Source: CAZHHH01 sp052400685 | GTDB lineage: Bacteria > Bacteroidota > Bacteroidia > Bacteroidales > Marinilabiliaceae | Strand: one strand, 5' to 3' | Assembly (NCBI GenBank): GCA_052400685.1 | Contig: JBQTGJ010000001.1 | DNA length: 64,000 bases | Shown here: positions 42,877 through 50,663 of the stretch, in pieces | How the letters are laid out: every line of letters starts with the position of its first letter | How positions within the stretch are numbered: the first letter of the stretch is position 1 | Position numbers and translations under genes: made by a program | Notes under the pieces: model-generated | The model's input: the letters and a program-made list of their open reading frames with translations, nothing else | Told to the model about the DNA's origin: nothing | Databases searched by the model: none

Positions 42877-44470
42877 AAAACGGAAAGTCTTCTTCAAATC
42901 CGACTTCTGCTTGCTCTTCAACTACCGGACTGGCTGCCGTTTGATGTTGATTGTTGCCATTAACGTATATAGCCTTATAGGGGGCAGGCACGGGGCAGGC
43001 ATATTCACAGGCGCCACATCCGATACAAATACTTTGATCAACATCAGGAATCAGTAACTCGTCTTTATAAGGTATCATCTTGACGGCTTTCGTGGGGCAG
43101 TGTTCTGCACAGGCGCCGCAGTTGGTGCCGTCGGTGTTAACCACACAGTTTTGCTTCAAGAAGATTGCTTTGCCCAGCTGGATATGTTGTTTTTCTTCGA
43201 GCAGTAATGGCATGATAGCCCCGGTTGGGCATACATCACCGCAAATATGACAATCAAAATTGCAATAACTGGTGTTGTAATCCATGAACGGCTGCATGAA
43301 GCCTGCCAGTCCATATTGTGTTACCGCGGGTTGTAAAACGTGCGTGGGACATGCCGATATACACAGCGAGCATGCAGTACACTTGTTGTTGAAGCGGTTG
43401 ACGCTGCCTGATCCCGGAGGAGAGGCAAAGTGATCTCGTTTGTTATAGGCCCAATTTGGGTTGCTTTTAGTGCTTTTGTTGTTTTGAATGGTGGCATATA
43501 GTTTTGTGCCGGCTACGATGGATAGTCCGGTTAGCAGCATTTGGCGACGCGAAGTGTTTGAGTGATGTATTGCCGGTTTTGGCGTGGGCATTACTGCTTT
43601 TTTTGCTGATTTTTTAATTCCAATCGTGATCGCTGAATCTTCACATACCGATAGGCAGTTAAAACAGGTTACGCACCGGGATGTGTCAACTTTTTGTTCT
43701 TTTATGCTGATACATTCGCTTTTGCATACCGAAGCGCATTTGCCGCATTTGGTGCAGTTGTCAGAATTAAATTTGATTTTTAGTAATGACAATTCAGATA
43801 CCAGCCCCAAACCACTGCCTACGGGGCAAATGGTGTTACAGAAGAATCGTCCTTTTTTCCAGGCCATTAACGCTATTATTACGGCTGATAATAGCGTTAT
43901 TGAGAGTGTTGTTACGGAGACATGGGGCAAAGCAATATGCTTTAGCGTATATAGATTGGCGGCCTCCAGTGCCGTGGCTGATCCATTATTTATTAGCGTG
44001 ACGGTAGGTTCGGCCAGATAGGTGAAAAACCGGCCGGCCAGACTGTATGGATCGAGCCAGGCAACAAAAAATCCGGTGCCGGAAATCATCGCAATGGCCA
44101 TTATGGTCATAATGATGTATCGCCATGCCGGGTGTCCTTTTTGGTATTTGTAAAAAACCCTTTTTTTAGATGCTTTTTTCGAAATATAAGATATCAAATC
44201 CTGTAATATACCAAGCGGACAGATGGTGGAGCAATAAATACGGCCCATTAAAAGGGTCATTACTAGAACGACGATAAAACCTCCGGCAGCTATAAATGAT
44301 GTTGTCTGTGCGAATTTCAGAATTGACGGAACAAATTGCAGCCATACTATTTTGCTGAAGATGCTTGTTGGTAGTTGTTCATATAAGTCTATAAAAAGAG
44401 AGAGTGTGAGTGCCAGAACGATAAGTCCGATACCCACTCTCATTTTTTTGAGCAGTGTAAAGAATTTCAT
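42875..44470 (-). CDS. Membrane polyferredoxin (4Fe-4S, NapH/YccM-like)
   Basis: 531 residues. Four to five membrane helices in the first 220 residues include two Cys-rich NapH-type motifs on their loops (CSTICPLGILQDL and CNTICPVGSGLGL). Ferredoxin-type clusters follow: CTKCGKCASVCKSECI, CVTCFNCLSVCEDS, CTACSLCISACPTHV, CHICGDVCPTGA, CGACAEHCPTKA and CIGCGACEYACPVP. Such proteins move electrons from quinol or ferredoxin across the membrane to an unknown acceptor. A twin-arginine-like SRRQMLLTGLS is in the middle. The DUF362 gene lies nine bases upstream on the same strand and is probably its partner. Confidence 0.88.
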   Translation of the reverse strand: MKFFTLLKKMRVGIGLIVLALTLSLFIDLYEQLPTSIFSKIVWLQFVPSILKFAQTTSFIAAGGFIVVLVMTLLMGRIYCSTICPLGILQDLISYISKKASKKRVFYKYQKGHPAWRYIIMTIMAIAMISGTGFFVAWLDPYSLAGRFFTYLAEPTVTLINNGSATALEAANLYTLKHIALPHVSVTTLSITLLSAVIIALMAWKKGRFFCNTICPVGSGLGLVSELSLLKIKFNSDNCTKCGKCASVCKSECISIKEQKVDTSRCVTCFNCLSVCEDSAITIGIKKSAKKAVMPTPKPAIHHSNTSRRQMLLTGLSIVAGTKLYATIQNNKSTKSNPNWAYNKRDHFASPPGSGSVNRFNNKCTACSLCISACPTHVLQPAVTQYGLAGFMQPFMDYNTSYCNFDCHICGDVCPTGAIMPLLLEEKQHIQLGKAIFLKQNCVVNTDGTNCGACAEHCPTKAVKMIPYKDELLIPDVDQSICIGCGACEYACPVPAPYKAIYVNGNNQHQTAASPVVEEQAEVGFEEDFPF

Positions 44471-44479
44471 AGGACGGCT

Positions 44480-45400
44480 TTACGCTATTTTTATTCGTTT
44501 AATTGACATGCTTTTTAAGTCCATATTCCCAAAACCCATCTCTTGCGCAATGCGCAGGTGCTCTATATCTTCAGGTTTTGAACCAAACATCAGTGTGGCA
44601 GCTGCGTCCACCGCAACAATGTCGGTGCCGGCAATAAGTGCTTTTAAATCTGCTACATCGTTGGTTGATATTCCTTGCGGACCATTGCGCGTTAGCATCC
44701 TGTAGCCATCGATTATGTTGAGGTCGGGCTTGCGATAGGATAGGAAGTCGGCCAGGCATTGGCTTAGATTATTGCGGTGGTAAAAGCGACGATCCCATAC
44801 AACCCCCATTAGATTTTTAACTGAAAGTGATACGGTTGTGGATCCGTGGTGTTTTAGGATTGGAACATTTATGAAGACATCGGCATTAATCAGTTGCTCG
44901 TGTACTTTGGCGGTTTTCAGAATCTTACCACCCGGAATGACTACTTCTTTATAGTTTGTTTCATTGTGCCCGGGTACAATGATGCCGCCATTGTTTTTTA
45001 CGGCTTCTTCAATTTTGCTGTTTTGATAGCAACGGTCGGCCTGATCGCAGGTGTGGTCGAAAACATATACATTGGACGCGCCGGCTTTCAATGCTTCCTT
45101 AACGATGTGTCCGATTAAATCGGGATTGGTATTTGCCGCCCGTTCCGGGGGAGCATCCCAGCCAATATTGGGTTTTATTAAAACACGTTGACCTGGTTTT
45201 ACAAATCGTTGAATGCCGCCCAGTGCTTCAATCGCTTTTTCAAACATCTGGATGGGGCCTCCACCTCTTATTGCCGCCAAATTATAGGTGCCGTCGGATT
45301 GGGGGGTGCTGGCCAGTGTTTCCAGACTTCCAAACATTGGCGCAACAGCTCCTAGCAATCCTACACTTGCGGCGCGAGTCATAAATTCACGTCTTTTCAT
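44480..45400 (-). CDS. DUF362 protein with a Tat-type signal
   Basis: 306 residues. The start MKRREFMTRAASVGLLGAVA has a twin-arginine-like RR and hydrophobic stretch, so export of a folded, possibly cofactor-bound protein is likely. The body has the DUF362 features VLIKPNIGWDAPPE, VINVPILKHHG-like (INVPILKHHGSTTVSLSVKN) and DIVAVDAAATLMFG. DUF362 proteins are often found with ferredoxins; here the gene precedes the polyferredoxin by nine bases. Its substrate is not known to me. Confidence 0.85.
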   Translation of the reverse strand: MKRREFMTRAASVGLLGAVAPMFGSLETLASTPQSDGTYNLAAIRGGGPIQMFEKAIEALGGIQRFVKPGQRVLIKPNIGWDAPPERAANTNPDLIGHIVKEALKAGASNVYVFDHTCDQADRCYQNSKIEEAVKNNGGIIVPGHNETNYKEVVIPGGKILKTAKVHEQLINADVFINVPILKHHGSTTVSLSVKNLMGVVWDRRFYHRNNLSQCLADFLSYRKPDLNIIDGYRMLTRNGPQGISTNDVADLKALIAGTDIVAVDAAATLMFGSKPEDIEHLRIAQEMGFGNMDLKSMSIKRIKIA

Positions 45401-45570
45401 TGTGGTGTGTTTTTACGGTTTTATTTTGGGTATTGATGGGAAGGTTTAAAAATCAATTAAATATACAAATAGTATTAGCTCGTAGGAACAGCCTTGTGTA
45501 GTTTGTAGTTGGTTTAAATAAAAGAAGCCTTTATACTTTGCTGATCTTTGGGGTATTTGTGTATAACGCA

Positions 45571-45603
45571 GCCACCTTGTTAACAATCTGTTAACAAGGT
45601 GGC
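45571..45603. terminator. Perfect 15-bp stem, 3-base loop hairpin
   Basis: GCCACCTTGTTAACA and TGTTAACAAGGTGGC are exact reverse complements with loop ATC. It lies 170 bases after the stop of the YwqK-like gene and 170 upstream of the DUF362 start. It is followed by no strong T-run, so it may be a terminator or a regulatory structure; the length is unusual. Confidence 0.6.
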
Positions 45604-45630
45604 GATCTTTATTTTTGTTTGTCTTGCTAT

Positions 45631-45753
45631 TTAGGACTTCTCCGAAAAGTCAAGTGTTTGACGGGAAATGTTCAAATTCAAGGCTCGCGAAGTAAAAATA
45701 ATGTGAGTTATTTGTGTAAATGATTGTTTTGCAAACGAACGCAACGAATAGTA
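45631..45753 (+). repeat. Diverged TTAGTG MITE copy
   Basis: AAGTCAAGTGTTTGACGGG, GTTCAAATTCAAGGCTCGCGAAG, then TGTGAGTTATTTGTGTAAATG follow the internal order of the copies at 50510 and 57985. Both terminal repeats are poorly preserved. Confidence 0.5.
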
Positions 45754-45772
45754 ATTTTTTTGCTGATATGAA

Positions 45773-46234
45773 TCAATAGTCTTTGGTGGCTGTTATTTCT
45801 CCTTTCCCATTTTTGATGACCCAGGTCCCCGTTTTTTTCCCTTGCTTGTAGAACATTTCGTAGCGCTGTATGCCATTTTCGTCCCAGATGCCCCACTTTC
45901 CGTCTTTTTTACCATCGGTATATGATGCTTCTGCTATTTTTTGTCCAGCTTCGTTCCAGGTAATCCAGATGCCATCCATTTTGTTATTCTTAAATGACCG
46001 TTCTTCTTTTTTGTGGCCATTTTTGAAGTAGAGAGTTGTAATGCCGGTTTTTTCACCATTCACCAGATTCATCTCTATCTGAACTTCCCCTGAAGGATAA
46101 TATTCAATGTACTTCCCGTTGAATAGTTGATTGTTATGGTCGTAGTATTTTCCATCTTCTTTCTCAAGAAGTTGCGCGCTGGTTATTCCTATTGCAATAA
46201 ATAGGAATGTAAATGTCAAGAAAAATGTCTTCAT
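45773..46234 (-). CDS. YwqK/MORN-repeat secreted protein
   Basis: 153 residues from ATG 46232-46234; a longer frame upstream adds 13 residues before the signal peptide and is rejected. The signal peptide is MKTFFLTFTFLFIAIGITSA-Q. It has MORN-like antitoxin-family repeats (GKYIEYYPSGEVQIEM, GITTLYFKNGHKKEE, WNEAGQKIAEASYTDGKKDG). The YwqK name comes from annotated homologues; a toxin-antitoxin role is not supported for a secreted single gene. Likely periplasmic or outer-membrane-associated. Confidence 0.75.
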   Translation of the reverse strand: MKTFFLTFTFLFIAIGITSAQLLEKEDGKYYDHNNQLFNGKYIEYYPSGEVQIEMNLVNGEKTGITTLYFKNGHKKEERSFKNNKMDGIWITWNEAGQKIAEASYTDGKKDGKWGIWDENGIQRYEMFYKQGKKTGTWVIKNGKGEITATKDY

Positions 46235-46283
46235 GGCTTTTAAAGTTATATAATTTCTTTGGCCTTCCGACAAACCTGTGTTG

Positions 46284-46291
46284 CAAAAGTA
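46284..46291 (-). promoter_or_regulatory. Bacteroidota -7 motif TACTTTTG for the YwqK-like gene
   Basis: On the minus strand TACTTTTG (TAnnTTTG) lies about 50 bases upstream of the ATG, with a TTG about 20 bases further upstream (46312-46314), a plausible -33 element. Confidence 0.55.
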
Positions 46292-46335
46292 GCACCAGAG
46301 TTGTCTTTTTGCAATTTTTGTGGAAGACTAAAACA

Positions 46336-46372
46336 GAAAAGTCCTCACCTTAAAAGTGAAGACTTTTTAATA
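46336..46372. terminator. Hairpin between the two small secreted genes
   Basis: AAAAGTC-TCAC pairs with GTGA-GACTTTT with one C/A mismatch, about 40 bases downstream of the 46409-46765 gene stop (minus strand), with a T-rich stretch on the minus side. It probably ends that transcript. Confidence 0.65.
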
Positions 46373-46408
46373 TTTTAAAAATGAATAGATTGTGTTGTCA
46401 AGACTTAA

Positions 46409-46765
46409 TTATTCAGCAATCGATTTCAACATCAGATTTAAAGCGTGTAGTTCATTGCTGTTTACACGGATAGTTTTGGTCTCGTTTTCCTGATATGAAA
46501 TAAGGTTGGCCGAAATGGTATATTGTCCTGAGGATATGCCCTCCATCGCAAATTTACCATCGAAATCGGTGTAGGTTTTCACATCGGTTCCTTCAATCTG
46601 TATTTCAACGCCGGTAAGTGGCTCGCCTGTTTTATTATCTAATACGGTTCCTGCGATAGTGTTTGTTGCCGCTGCGGCAGGACTCGCTTCTATTGGTTTT
46701 TTTTCACCGGCAAAGACCATAGAGGTGATCATTAGCATAGCCGCCAGAATCATTTTTGTTTTCAT
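46409..46765 (-). CDS. Secreted carboxypeptidase-regulatory-like domain protein
   Basis: 118 residues with a signal peptide (MKTKMILAAMLMITSMVFA-GE). The rest is one beta-sandwich domain: TIAGTVLDNKTGEPLTGVE, YTDFDGKFAMEGISSGQYT and LNLMLKSIAE. This fold is usually the N-terminal part of TonB-dependent receptors or a stand-alone cell-surface adhesive module. No barrel follows. A -7 motif lies upstream at 46827-46834. Confidence 0.75.
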   Translation of the reverse strand: MKTKMILAAMLMITSMVFAGEKKPIEASPAAAATNTIAGTVLDNKTGEPLTGVEIQIEGTDVKTYTDFDGKFAMEGISSGQYTISANLISYQENETKTIRVNSNELHALNLMLKSIAE

Positions 46766-46826
46766 AACTTTTTTCTTTATTGAATGGTCTGAATTTATTA
46801 AAACCTTTTTCGGTTTATTTATATGG

Positions 46827-46834
46827 CAAAGATA
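46827..46834 (-). promoter_or_regulatory. Bacteroidota -7 motif TATCTTTG
   Basis: On the minus strand TATCTTTG is 62 bases upstream of the ATG at 46765. It fits TAnnTTTG. No clear -33 element. Confidence 0.5.
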
Positions 46835-47342
46835 TGGCAGGTGTGTTAAGTAATTGTTAACAGGTAGTTATGAGTTGTTTAAGTAATGGCTCTTTAACGT
46901 AATTTGTATGATTCCTTTTTTTGGGTGATGGCTCAGAGGATTGTCGGTTCTATTATCTCTAAAACAATATTGTTGATTTAGATTTTACTATGAGTTATGT
47001 TTTTTTTGAGTTTAAATGAGAATAAATGGCTGTAATGAAGACTGGGCATATCGCAAACCTGAAAAGTCCTGTGGCAGATAATAAAGCTTCATTTTTGTGT
47101 TTTTCGAAGCTTGAAAAATATGGGTTCACTGGTGCTTATGATTATTTATAAGTTCGAGTTACGAAAACAAAGACGTTTATTGGTTGACGCTTTGTCGCGA
47201 TGCATGTTGTTTGGCCTAAGGGGTTAATATGGGTGATTTAACTTTTTCGGGGGCTGATCGTGTTTTTCTAAGCGATATTACATCAGTTGTATTGGCCGTT
47301 GGGATTTCTTTGATTCTGAATGGGTAAAAGCCTTAAATGATT

Positions 47343-47387
47343 AAACAATGAATCCAGTAAATAATTAATTTACTGGATTCATTGTTT
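47343..47387 (-). terminator. Terminator hairpin of the tRNA-Val gene
   Basis: AAACAATGAATCCAGTAAAT and ATTTACTGGATTCATTGTTT are exact reverse complements (20-bp stem) around a 5-base loop AATTA, which is itself partly complementary. It begins 17 bases downstream of the tRNA on the minus strand. It is longer than a usual terminator. Confidence 0.65.
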
Positions 47388-47403
47388 TTATAAGACGTTT
47401 TTG

Positions 47404-47478
47404 TGGGTTGTACTGGATTCGAACCAGTGACCCCTACCCTGTCAAGGTAATGCTCTAAACCAACTGAGCTAACAACCC
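47404..47478 (-). tRNA. trnV: tRNA-Val (anticodon GAC)
   Basis: Reading the minus strand gives a 75-nt cloverleaf: 7-bp acceptor stem (GGGTTGT with ACAACCC), D arm GCTC/GAGC, anticodon stem TTACC/GGTAG with loop TTGACAG (anticodon GAC, Val), and a T arm ACTGG/CCAGT with loop TTCGAAT. The discriminator is A and the 3' CCA is not encoded. The T stem and loop are canonical. A -7 motif TACTTTTG lies just upstream. Confidence 0.95.
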
Positions 47479-47489
47479 GTCTTGGTTTG

Positions 47490-47497
47490 CAAAAGTA
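47490..47497 (-). promoter_or_regulatory. Bacteroidota -7 motif TACTTTTG for tRNA-Val
   Basis: TACTTTTG on the minus strand lies 12 bases upstream of the mature tRNA 5' end, so transcription would begin a few bases before it. Confidence 0.6.
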
Positions 47498-47541
47498 ATA
47501 TTTTTTTTGAATTTTGAGTATGGATTTTGAGTTGCTATAAA

Positions 47542-47577
47542 AAAAGAAAAAGCTCCGGGTCGGGAGCTTTTTCTTTT
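47542..47577. terminator. Rho-independent terminator between tRNA-Val and the symporter
   Basis: AAAAGAAAAAGCTCC pairs with GGAGCTTTTTCTTTT around a 6-base loop (15-bp stem). Flanked by A- and T-runs, so it can work in both directions. It ends the mannoside operon (minus strand) 150 bases after its last stop codon. Confidence 0.75.
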
Positions 47578-47726
47578 GGTAAAAGCTGATTTGATGAAGA
47601 AAGGTTAAACTTTCGGTCGCAAAAATAAACAAATATTAACAATAACGACTGTTTTTTATAAAAAAGCTAAAGTAGATTGAGGTTTTTTTATAATTATTGG
47701 AGAAACAGTTTTTGTTGTTGATAATA

Positions 47727-49130
47727 TTAGTCTTGTTTTTCTGATGCGCGGCGTTGATTAAGTTCTAACATAATCTTCTCAATCTTTGTATCGTCAAGCT
47801 TATAGAAAAACATAAACATACCCGATATTAATGCACTGAGGGCGGGCACGTAGCTCATCATGTATTTAATTCCTTTTATCGTTTCCGGCGACTGGGATAC
47901 GTTGGATTCGAATCCGAAGATGGCCAGTAACCACATGGTTATAGCACCACCAATTGTCCAGCCCAGTTTTTGCGACATGCTTGATGCTGAAAAGACCAGT
48001 CCGGTAGCGCGTCGACCCGTTTTCCACTCTGAATAATCGGCCGTATCGGCATACATCGACCATAAGAGGGGAAAGATGATACCTGCACAAAAACTGATTA
48101 ATGCCTGTAAGGCAAATATCATGAAGGTGTCTTCGCGTCCTATATAGAAGAAGAGTGTACTTAAGATAGCCGCCGTGAACATTGCATAGATAAACGTTTT
48201 TCGTTTTCCGATTTTTGCTGAGACAGGTTTGGCTAATATGACGCCTACCATATTGGTGGCCTGACCTAAAAACAGATAAAAAGTGCTGTAGGCGATGGTC
48301 ATGGATGAAAACAATACTGATGTTTCCTGATTGATATCGTCACTGATGAAGTACTTAAAGTAGTATACGGCCACGCCATCGCGTACCGAATTAAATATCA
48401 GAGTCATTACGCCAGCTCCCAATAGAACGAACCAGGGAATATTATTTAATAGATTTTTGATGTCCTTTTTAAGACTGTTCTGTTGTTCTTTAGGCGGGGT
48501 AATGCGTTCGCGTGTCCAGGAAAAGGTTAATAGGAAGAAGCCTACTACAATGGAACCAATTACTACCATTGTTAACTGGTAGGAGGTGTTAATATTTATG
48601 TTGTTGGTTTTAAATATATCAAGTAGTGGCTGAAAGATGGCTACAACCAATAAACTGCCGGCAAATGCAAATACCATTCGGAATGAAGCAAATGAAGTGC
48701 GTTCATTTGGGTCTGAAGTCATTACGCCCAGTAAACTAGCGTAGGGAACATTAATAGCCGTGTAGGCCATCATCATTAATGTATAAGTGATGTAGGCAAA
48801 AATGATTTTTCCTTTAACCGATAGTTCAGGTGTTGTGAATAGCAGAACGCCGATTATTGCAAATGGAAACGCCAGCCAGAGTAAATATGGTCTGAATTTT
48901 CCCCATCGCGTTTTGGTTCGGTCACCTATAATGCCCATTATTGGGTCGTTGGCGGTGTCCCAGATACGGGTCAGCAAAAACATGGTTCCAACAGCAGCTG
49001 CCGGAATGCCGAAAACATCGGTATAAAAAATGGCCAGATAGAAAGTGAAAATCTTCCAGAACATGGATGAGGCAGCATCACCAAAACCATAACCTATTTT
49101 TTCTTTAAGTGTTACTTTGCTTGTTTTCAT
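47727..49130 (-). CDS. GPH-family sugar:cation symporter (MelB-like)
   Basis: 467 residues, about 12 membrane helices. The family signature near the N-terminus is TRIWDTANDPIMGIIGDRTKTRWGKFRPY, written in part as DRTKTRWGKFRPY, and the second half has MYADTADYSEWKTGRRATG. GPH symporters carry glycosides with Na+ or H+. Last gene of a four-gene run with a 2-epimerase, a GH130 and a GH27 gene, so beta-1,4-mannobiose or a related mannoside is the probable cargo, as in the mannan locus of Bacteroides fragilis (established knowledge, from memory). Confidence 0.9.
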   Translation of the reverse strand: MKTSKVTLKEKIGYGFGDAASSMFWKIFTFYLAIFYTDVFGIPAAAVGTMFLLTRIWDTANDPIMGIIGDRTKTRWGKFRPYLLWLAFPFAIIGVLLFTTPELSVKGKIIFAYITYTLMMMAYTAINVPYASLLGVMTSDPNERTSFASFRMVFAFAGSLLVVAIFQPLLDIFKTNNININTSYQLTMVVIGSIVVGFFLLTFSWTRERITPPKEQQNSLKKDIKNLLNNIPWFVLLGAGVMTLIFNSVRDGVAVYYFKYFISDDINQETSVLFSSMTIAYSTFYLFLGQATNMVGVILAKPVSAKIGKRKTFIYAMFTAAILSTLFFYIGREDTFMIFALQALISFCAGIIFPLLWSMYADTADYSEWKTGRRATGLVFSASSMSQKLGWTIGGAITMWLLAIFGFESNVSQSPETIKGIKYMMSYVPALSALISGMFMFFYKLDDTKIEKIMLELNQRRASEKQD

Positions 49131-49253
49131 TCAAATAATATTTGTTAAGATTTGAGGCTGAGTTTTTAATCGCTTTTGTTTTATGTGCGGCGTTTTCCTA
49201 TCGAAAGGCCGCTTGTATGAATCCGTTTCGTATTAGTACTCATTTATAAAGGT

Positions 49254-50441
49254 TTATTGCAGACGGTTATAGATTTCCATCAGGGCCCTGGTGCTGTGAT
49301 AGGGGCATTTCCAAAAGCCAACTTTAGGATCGGAGTTTATCGGGTTGCCATCCACGCCTATTCGCAGGTGCCATTCGCCGTCTGTTTTGTCAATAATGTG
49401 TGCATCAACGTATTGCCAGATTGATTTCATCTGATCGAGGTAATAACTATCACCGGTAATTTGCCAGGCGTTGGTGAATCCAACCATTGCTTCCGTTTGT
49501 ACCCACCAGTGACGTTCCTTTTCTATGTGGTCTGAGGTCAAATCCTTTTCATAAAACAGGGAGTGGTCAGGCGCCAATCCATCTGAAATTGTCGCATTGG
49601 TCATTTTAAGAGCTATGTTTTTAGTCTCTTCAAGGAGTGCTTGGTCGTTGAGTACTTCGGCTGCTTCACACAGCAGCCAGGTGCCTTCAATGTCGTGACC
49701 ATAGCTTTCCATGTTTGATTTGACGGTCCAATCCATGTCAAAAAACAGGTGAAAATGTCCTGTTTGTGTATTAATGATGTGGTTAATAAAGAGGTGAATC
49801 AGATTTTTGATTCTTTCTGCCAGTTGCTCGTTGGGCCATACCCGGTATAGATTGGTATAAGGCTCAATGATGTGCAGATGTGTGTTCATTGATTTGGGTT
49901 CGTTGGCATCTTTAAGACTGAGACGCATATCATCCAGTTTTTCCCATTCGCGGGATAATGCCTCCAGGTAGCCGCCATTTTTGTCATCGTGGCAGTGTTG
50001 CTCTATCAGATTAAATAGTTCGATAGCATAGTTGAGTGCTTCTTTATTTTTGGTCGCTTTGTAATATTCTGAGAGACCGTAAATTGCAAAGCCCTGTGCG
50101 TATGTCTGTTTACGGCCATCCAGCATCTCTCCTTTGTGGGAGATGCGCCAGTATATGCCTTTGTAATCCTGATCCCAAAAATATTTGATCAGATATTTAT
50201 AGGCGCGTTCAGCTATTTTCAGATACTTGTCTTCTTTTAGAAAGTTGTAGGCAGAGGCGAAAGTCCAAAGAATACGGGCATTGAGTACGGCTCCTTTGTC
50301 AGCTGTTTTGTCCGGCTTGCCGTAGTTGTCTACTTCTCCCCAGAAACCGCCGTTTTGGGTGTCAATAGTATTTTTACTCCAGTATTCAAGAATATTTTTG
50401 TATTCTGTTTTAAGTCCCTCTTTTAGTGTTGCATTGTTCAT
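49254..50441 (-). CDS. Cellobiose/mannobiose 2-epimerase (AGE superfamily)
   Basis: 395 residues with an (alpha/alpha)6 barrel pattern. Conserved motifs: NTIDTQNGGFWGEVDNYGKPD, ESYGHDIEGTWLL, KERHWWVQTEAMVGF and KCPYHSTRALMEI, with the three catalytic-region His residues. The enzyme epimerises the reducing-end sugar of a beta-1,4-disaccharide. Next to a GH130 phosphorylase it should convert mannobiose to mannosyl-glucose for phosphorolysis. The start ATG lies just upstream of the MITE. Confidence 0.88.
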   Translation of the reverse strand: MNNATLKEGLKTEYKNILEYWSKNTIDTQNGGFWGEVDNYGKPDKTADKGAVLNARILWTFASAYNFLKEDKYLKIAERAYKYLIKYFWDQDYKGIYWRISHKGEMLDGRKQTYAQGFAIYGLSEYYKATKNKEALNYAIELFNLIEQHCHDDKNGGYLEALSREWEKLDDMRLSLKDANEPKSMNTHLHIIEPYTNLYRVWPNEQLAERIKNLIHLFINHIINTQTGHFHLFFDMDWTVKSNMESYGHDIEGTWLLCEAAEVLNDQALLEETKNIALKMTNATISDGLAPDHSLFYEKDLTSDHIEKERHWWVQTEAMVGFTNAWQITGDSYYLDQMKSIWQYVDAHIIDKTDGEWHLRIGVDGNPINSDPKVGFWKCPYHSTRALMEIYNRLQ

Positions 50442-50509
50442 TGCTGAGTCTTTGGTTCTTAAAAATAGTGAATCATTGAGCCGGGTGTCAGATTTTGGTT
50501 GTATTTTAA

Positions 50510-50644
50510 TTAGTGCTTGTCCATAAACTAAGTGTTTGAAATATAAAGTTCAAATACCAGCCTTGCGAAGTCATAAAAATCAAGGTGTTTTTTTTCGTAA
50601 ATGACTGTTTTTAGCAAGTATAGCACTTTATAGACAAACACTAA
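50510..50644 (+). mobile_element. MITE copy A with TTAA target-site duplication
   Basis: 135 bp. Left end TTAGTGCTTGTCCATAAACT and right end AGTTTATAGACAAACACTAA-type (here ACTTTATAGACAAACACTAA) form a 20-bp imperfect inverted repeat. The four bases before (50506-50509) and after (50645-50648) are both TTAA, consistent with a target-site duplication. No coding frame. It sits between the epimerase and the GH130 genes, inside the likely operon. Confidence 0.75.
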
Positions 50645-50663
50645 TTAAAGTGACGAGAACGTC

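Larger units (their letters stand above)
45401..45772. other. Intergenic region with hairpin and MITE relic
   Basis: About 370 bases between the YwqK-like gene and the DUF362 gene. It holds the perfect hairpin 45571-45603 and a diverged MITE copy (45631-45753). No gene was found. Confidence 0.4.
46766..47403. other. Long intergenic region upstream of the small secreted gene
   Basis: About 640 bases. A -7 motif TATCTTTG (minus, 46827-46834) precedes the 46409-46765 gene. From about 46850 to 47335 I see no gene or recognised RNA; at 47343-47387 a strong hairpin precedes the tRNA on the minus strand. Confidence 0.4.

Noticed and set aside
45773..46234. YwqK-like protein as a toxin-antitoxin antitoxin
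   Set aside because: It has a signal peptide and no adjacent toxin gene; the family name alone is not evidence.
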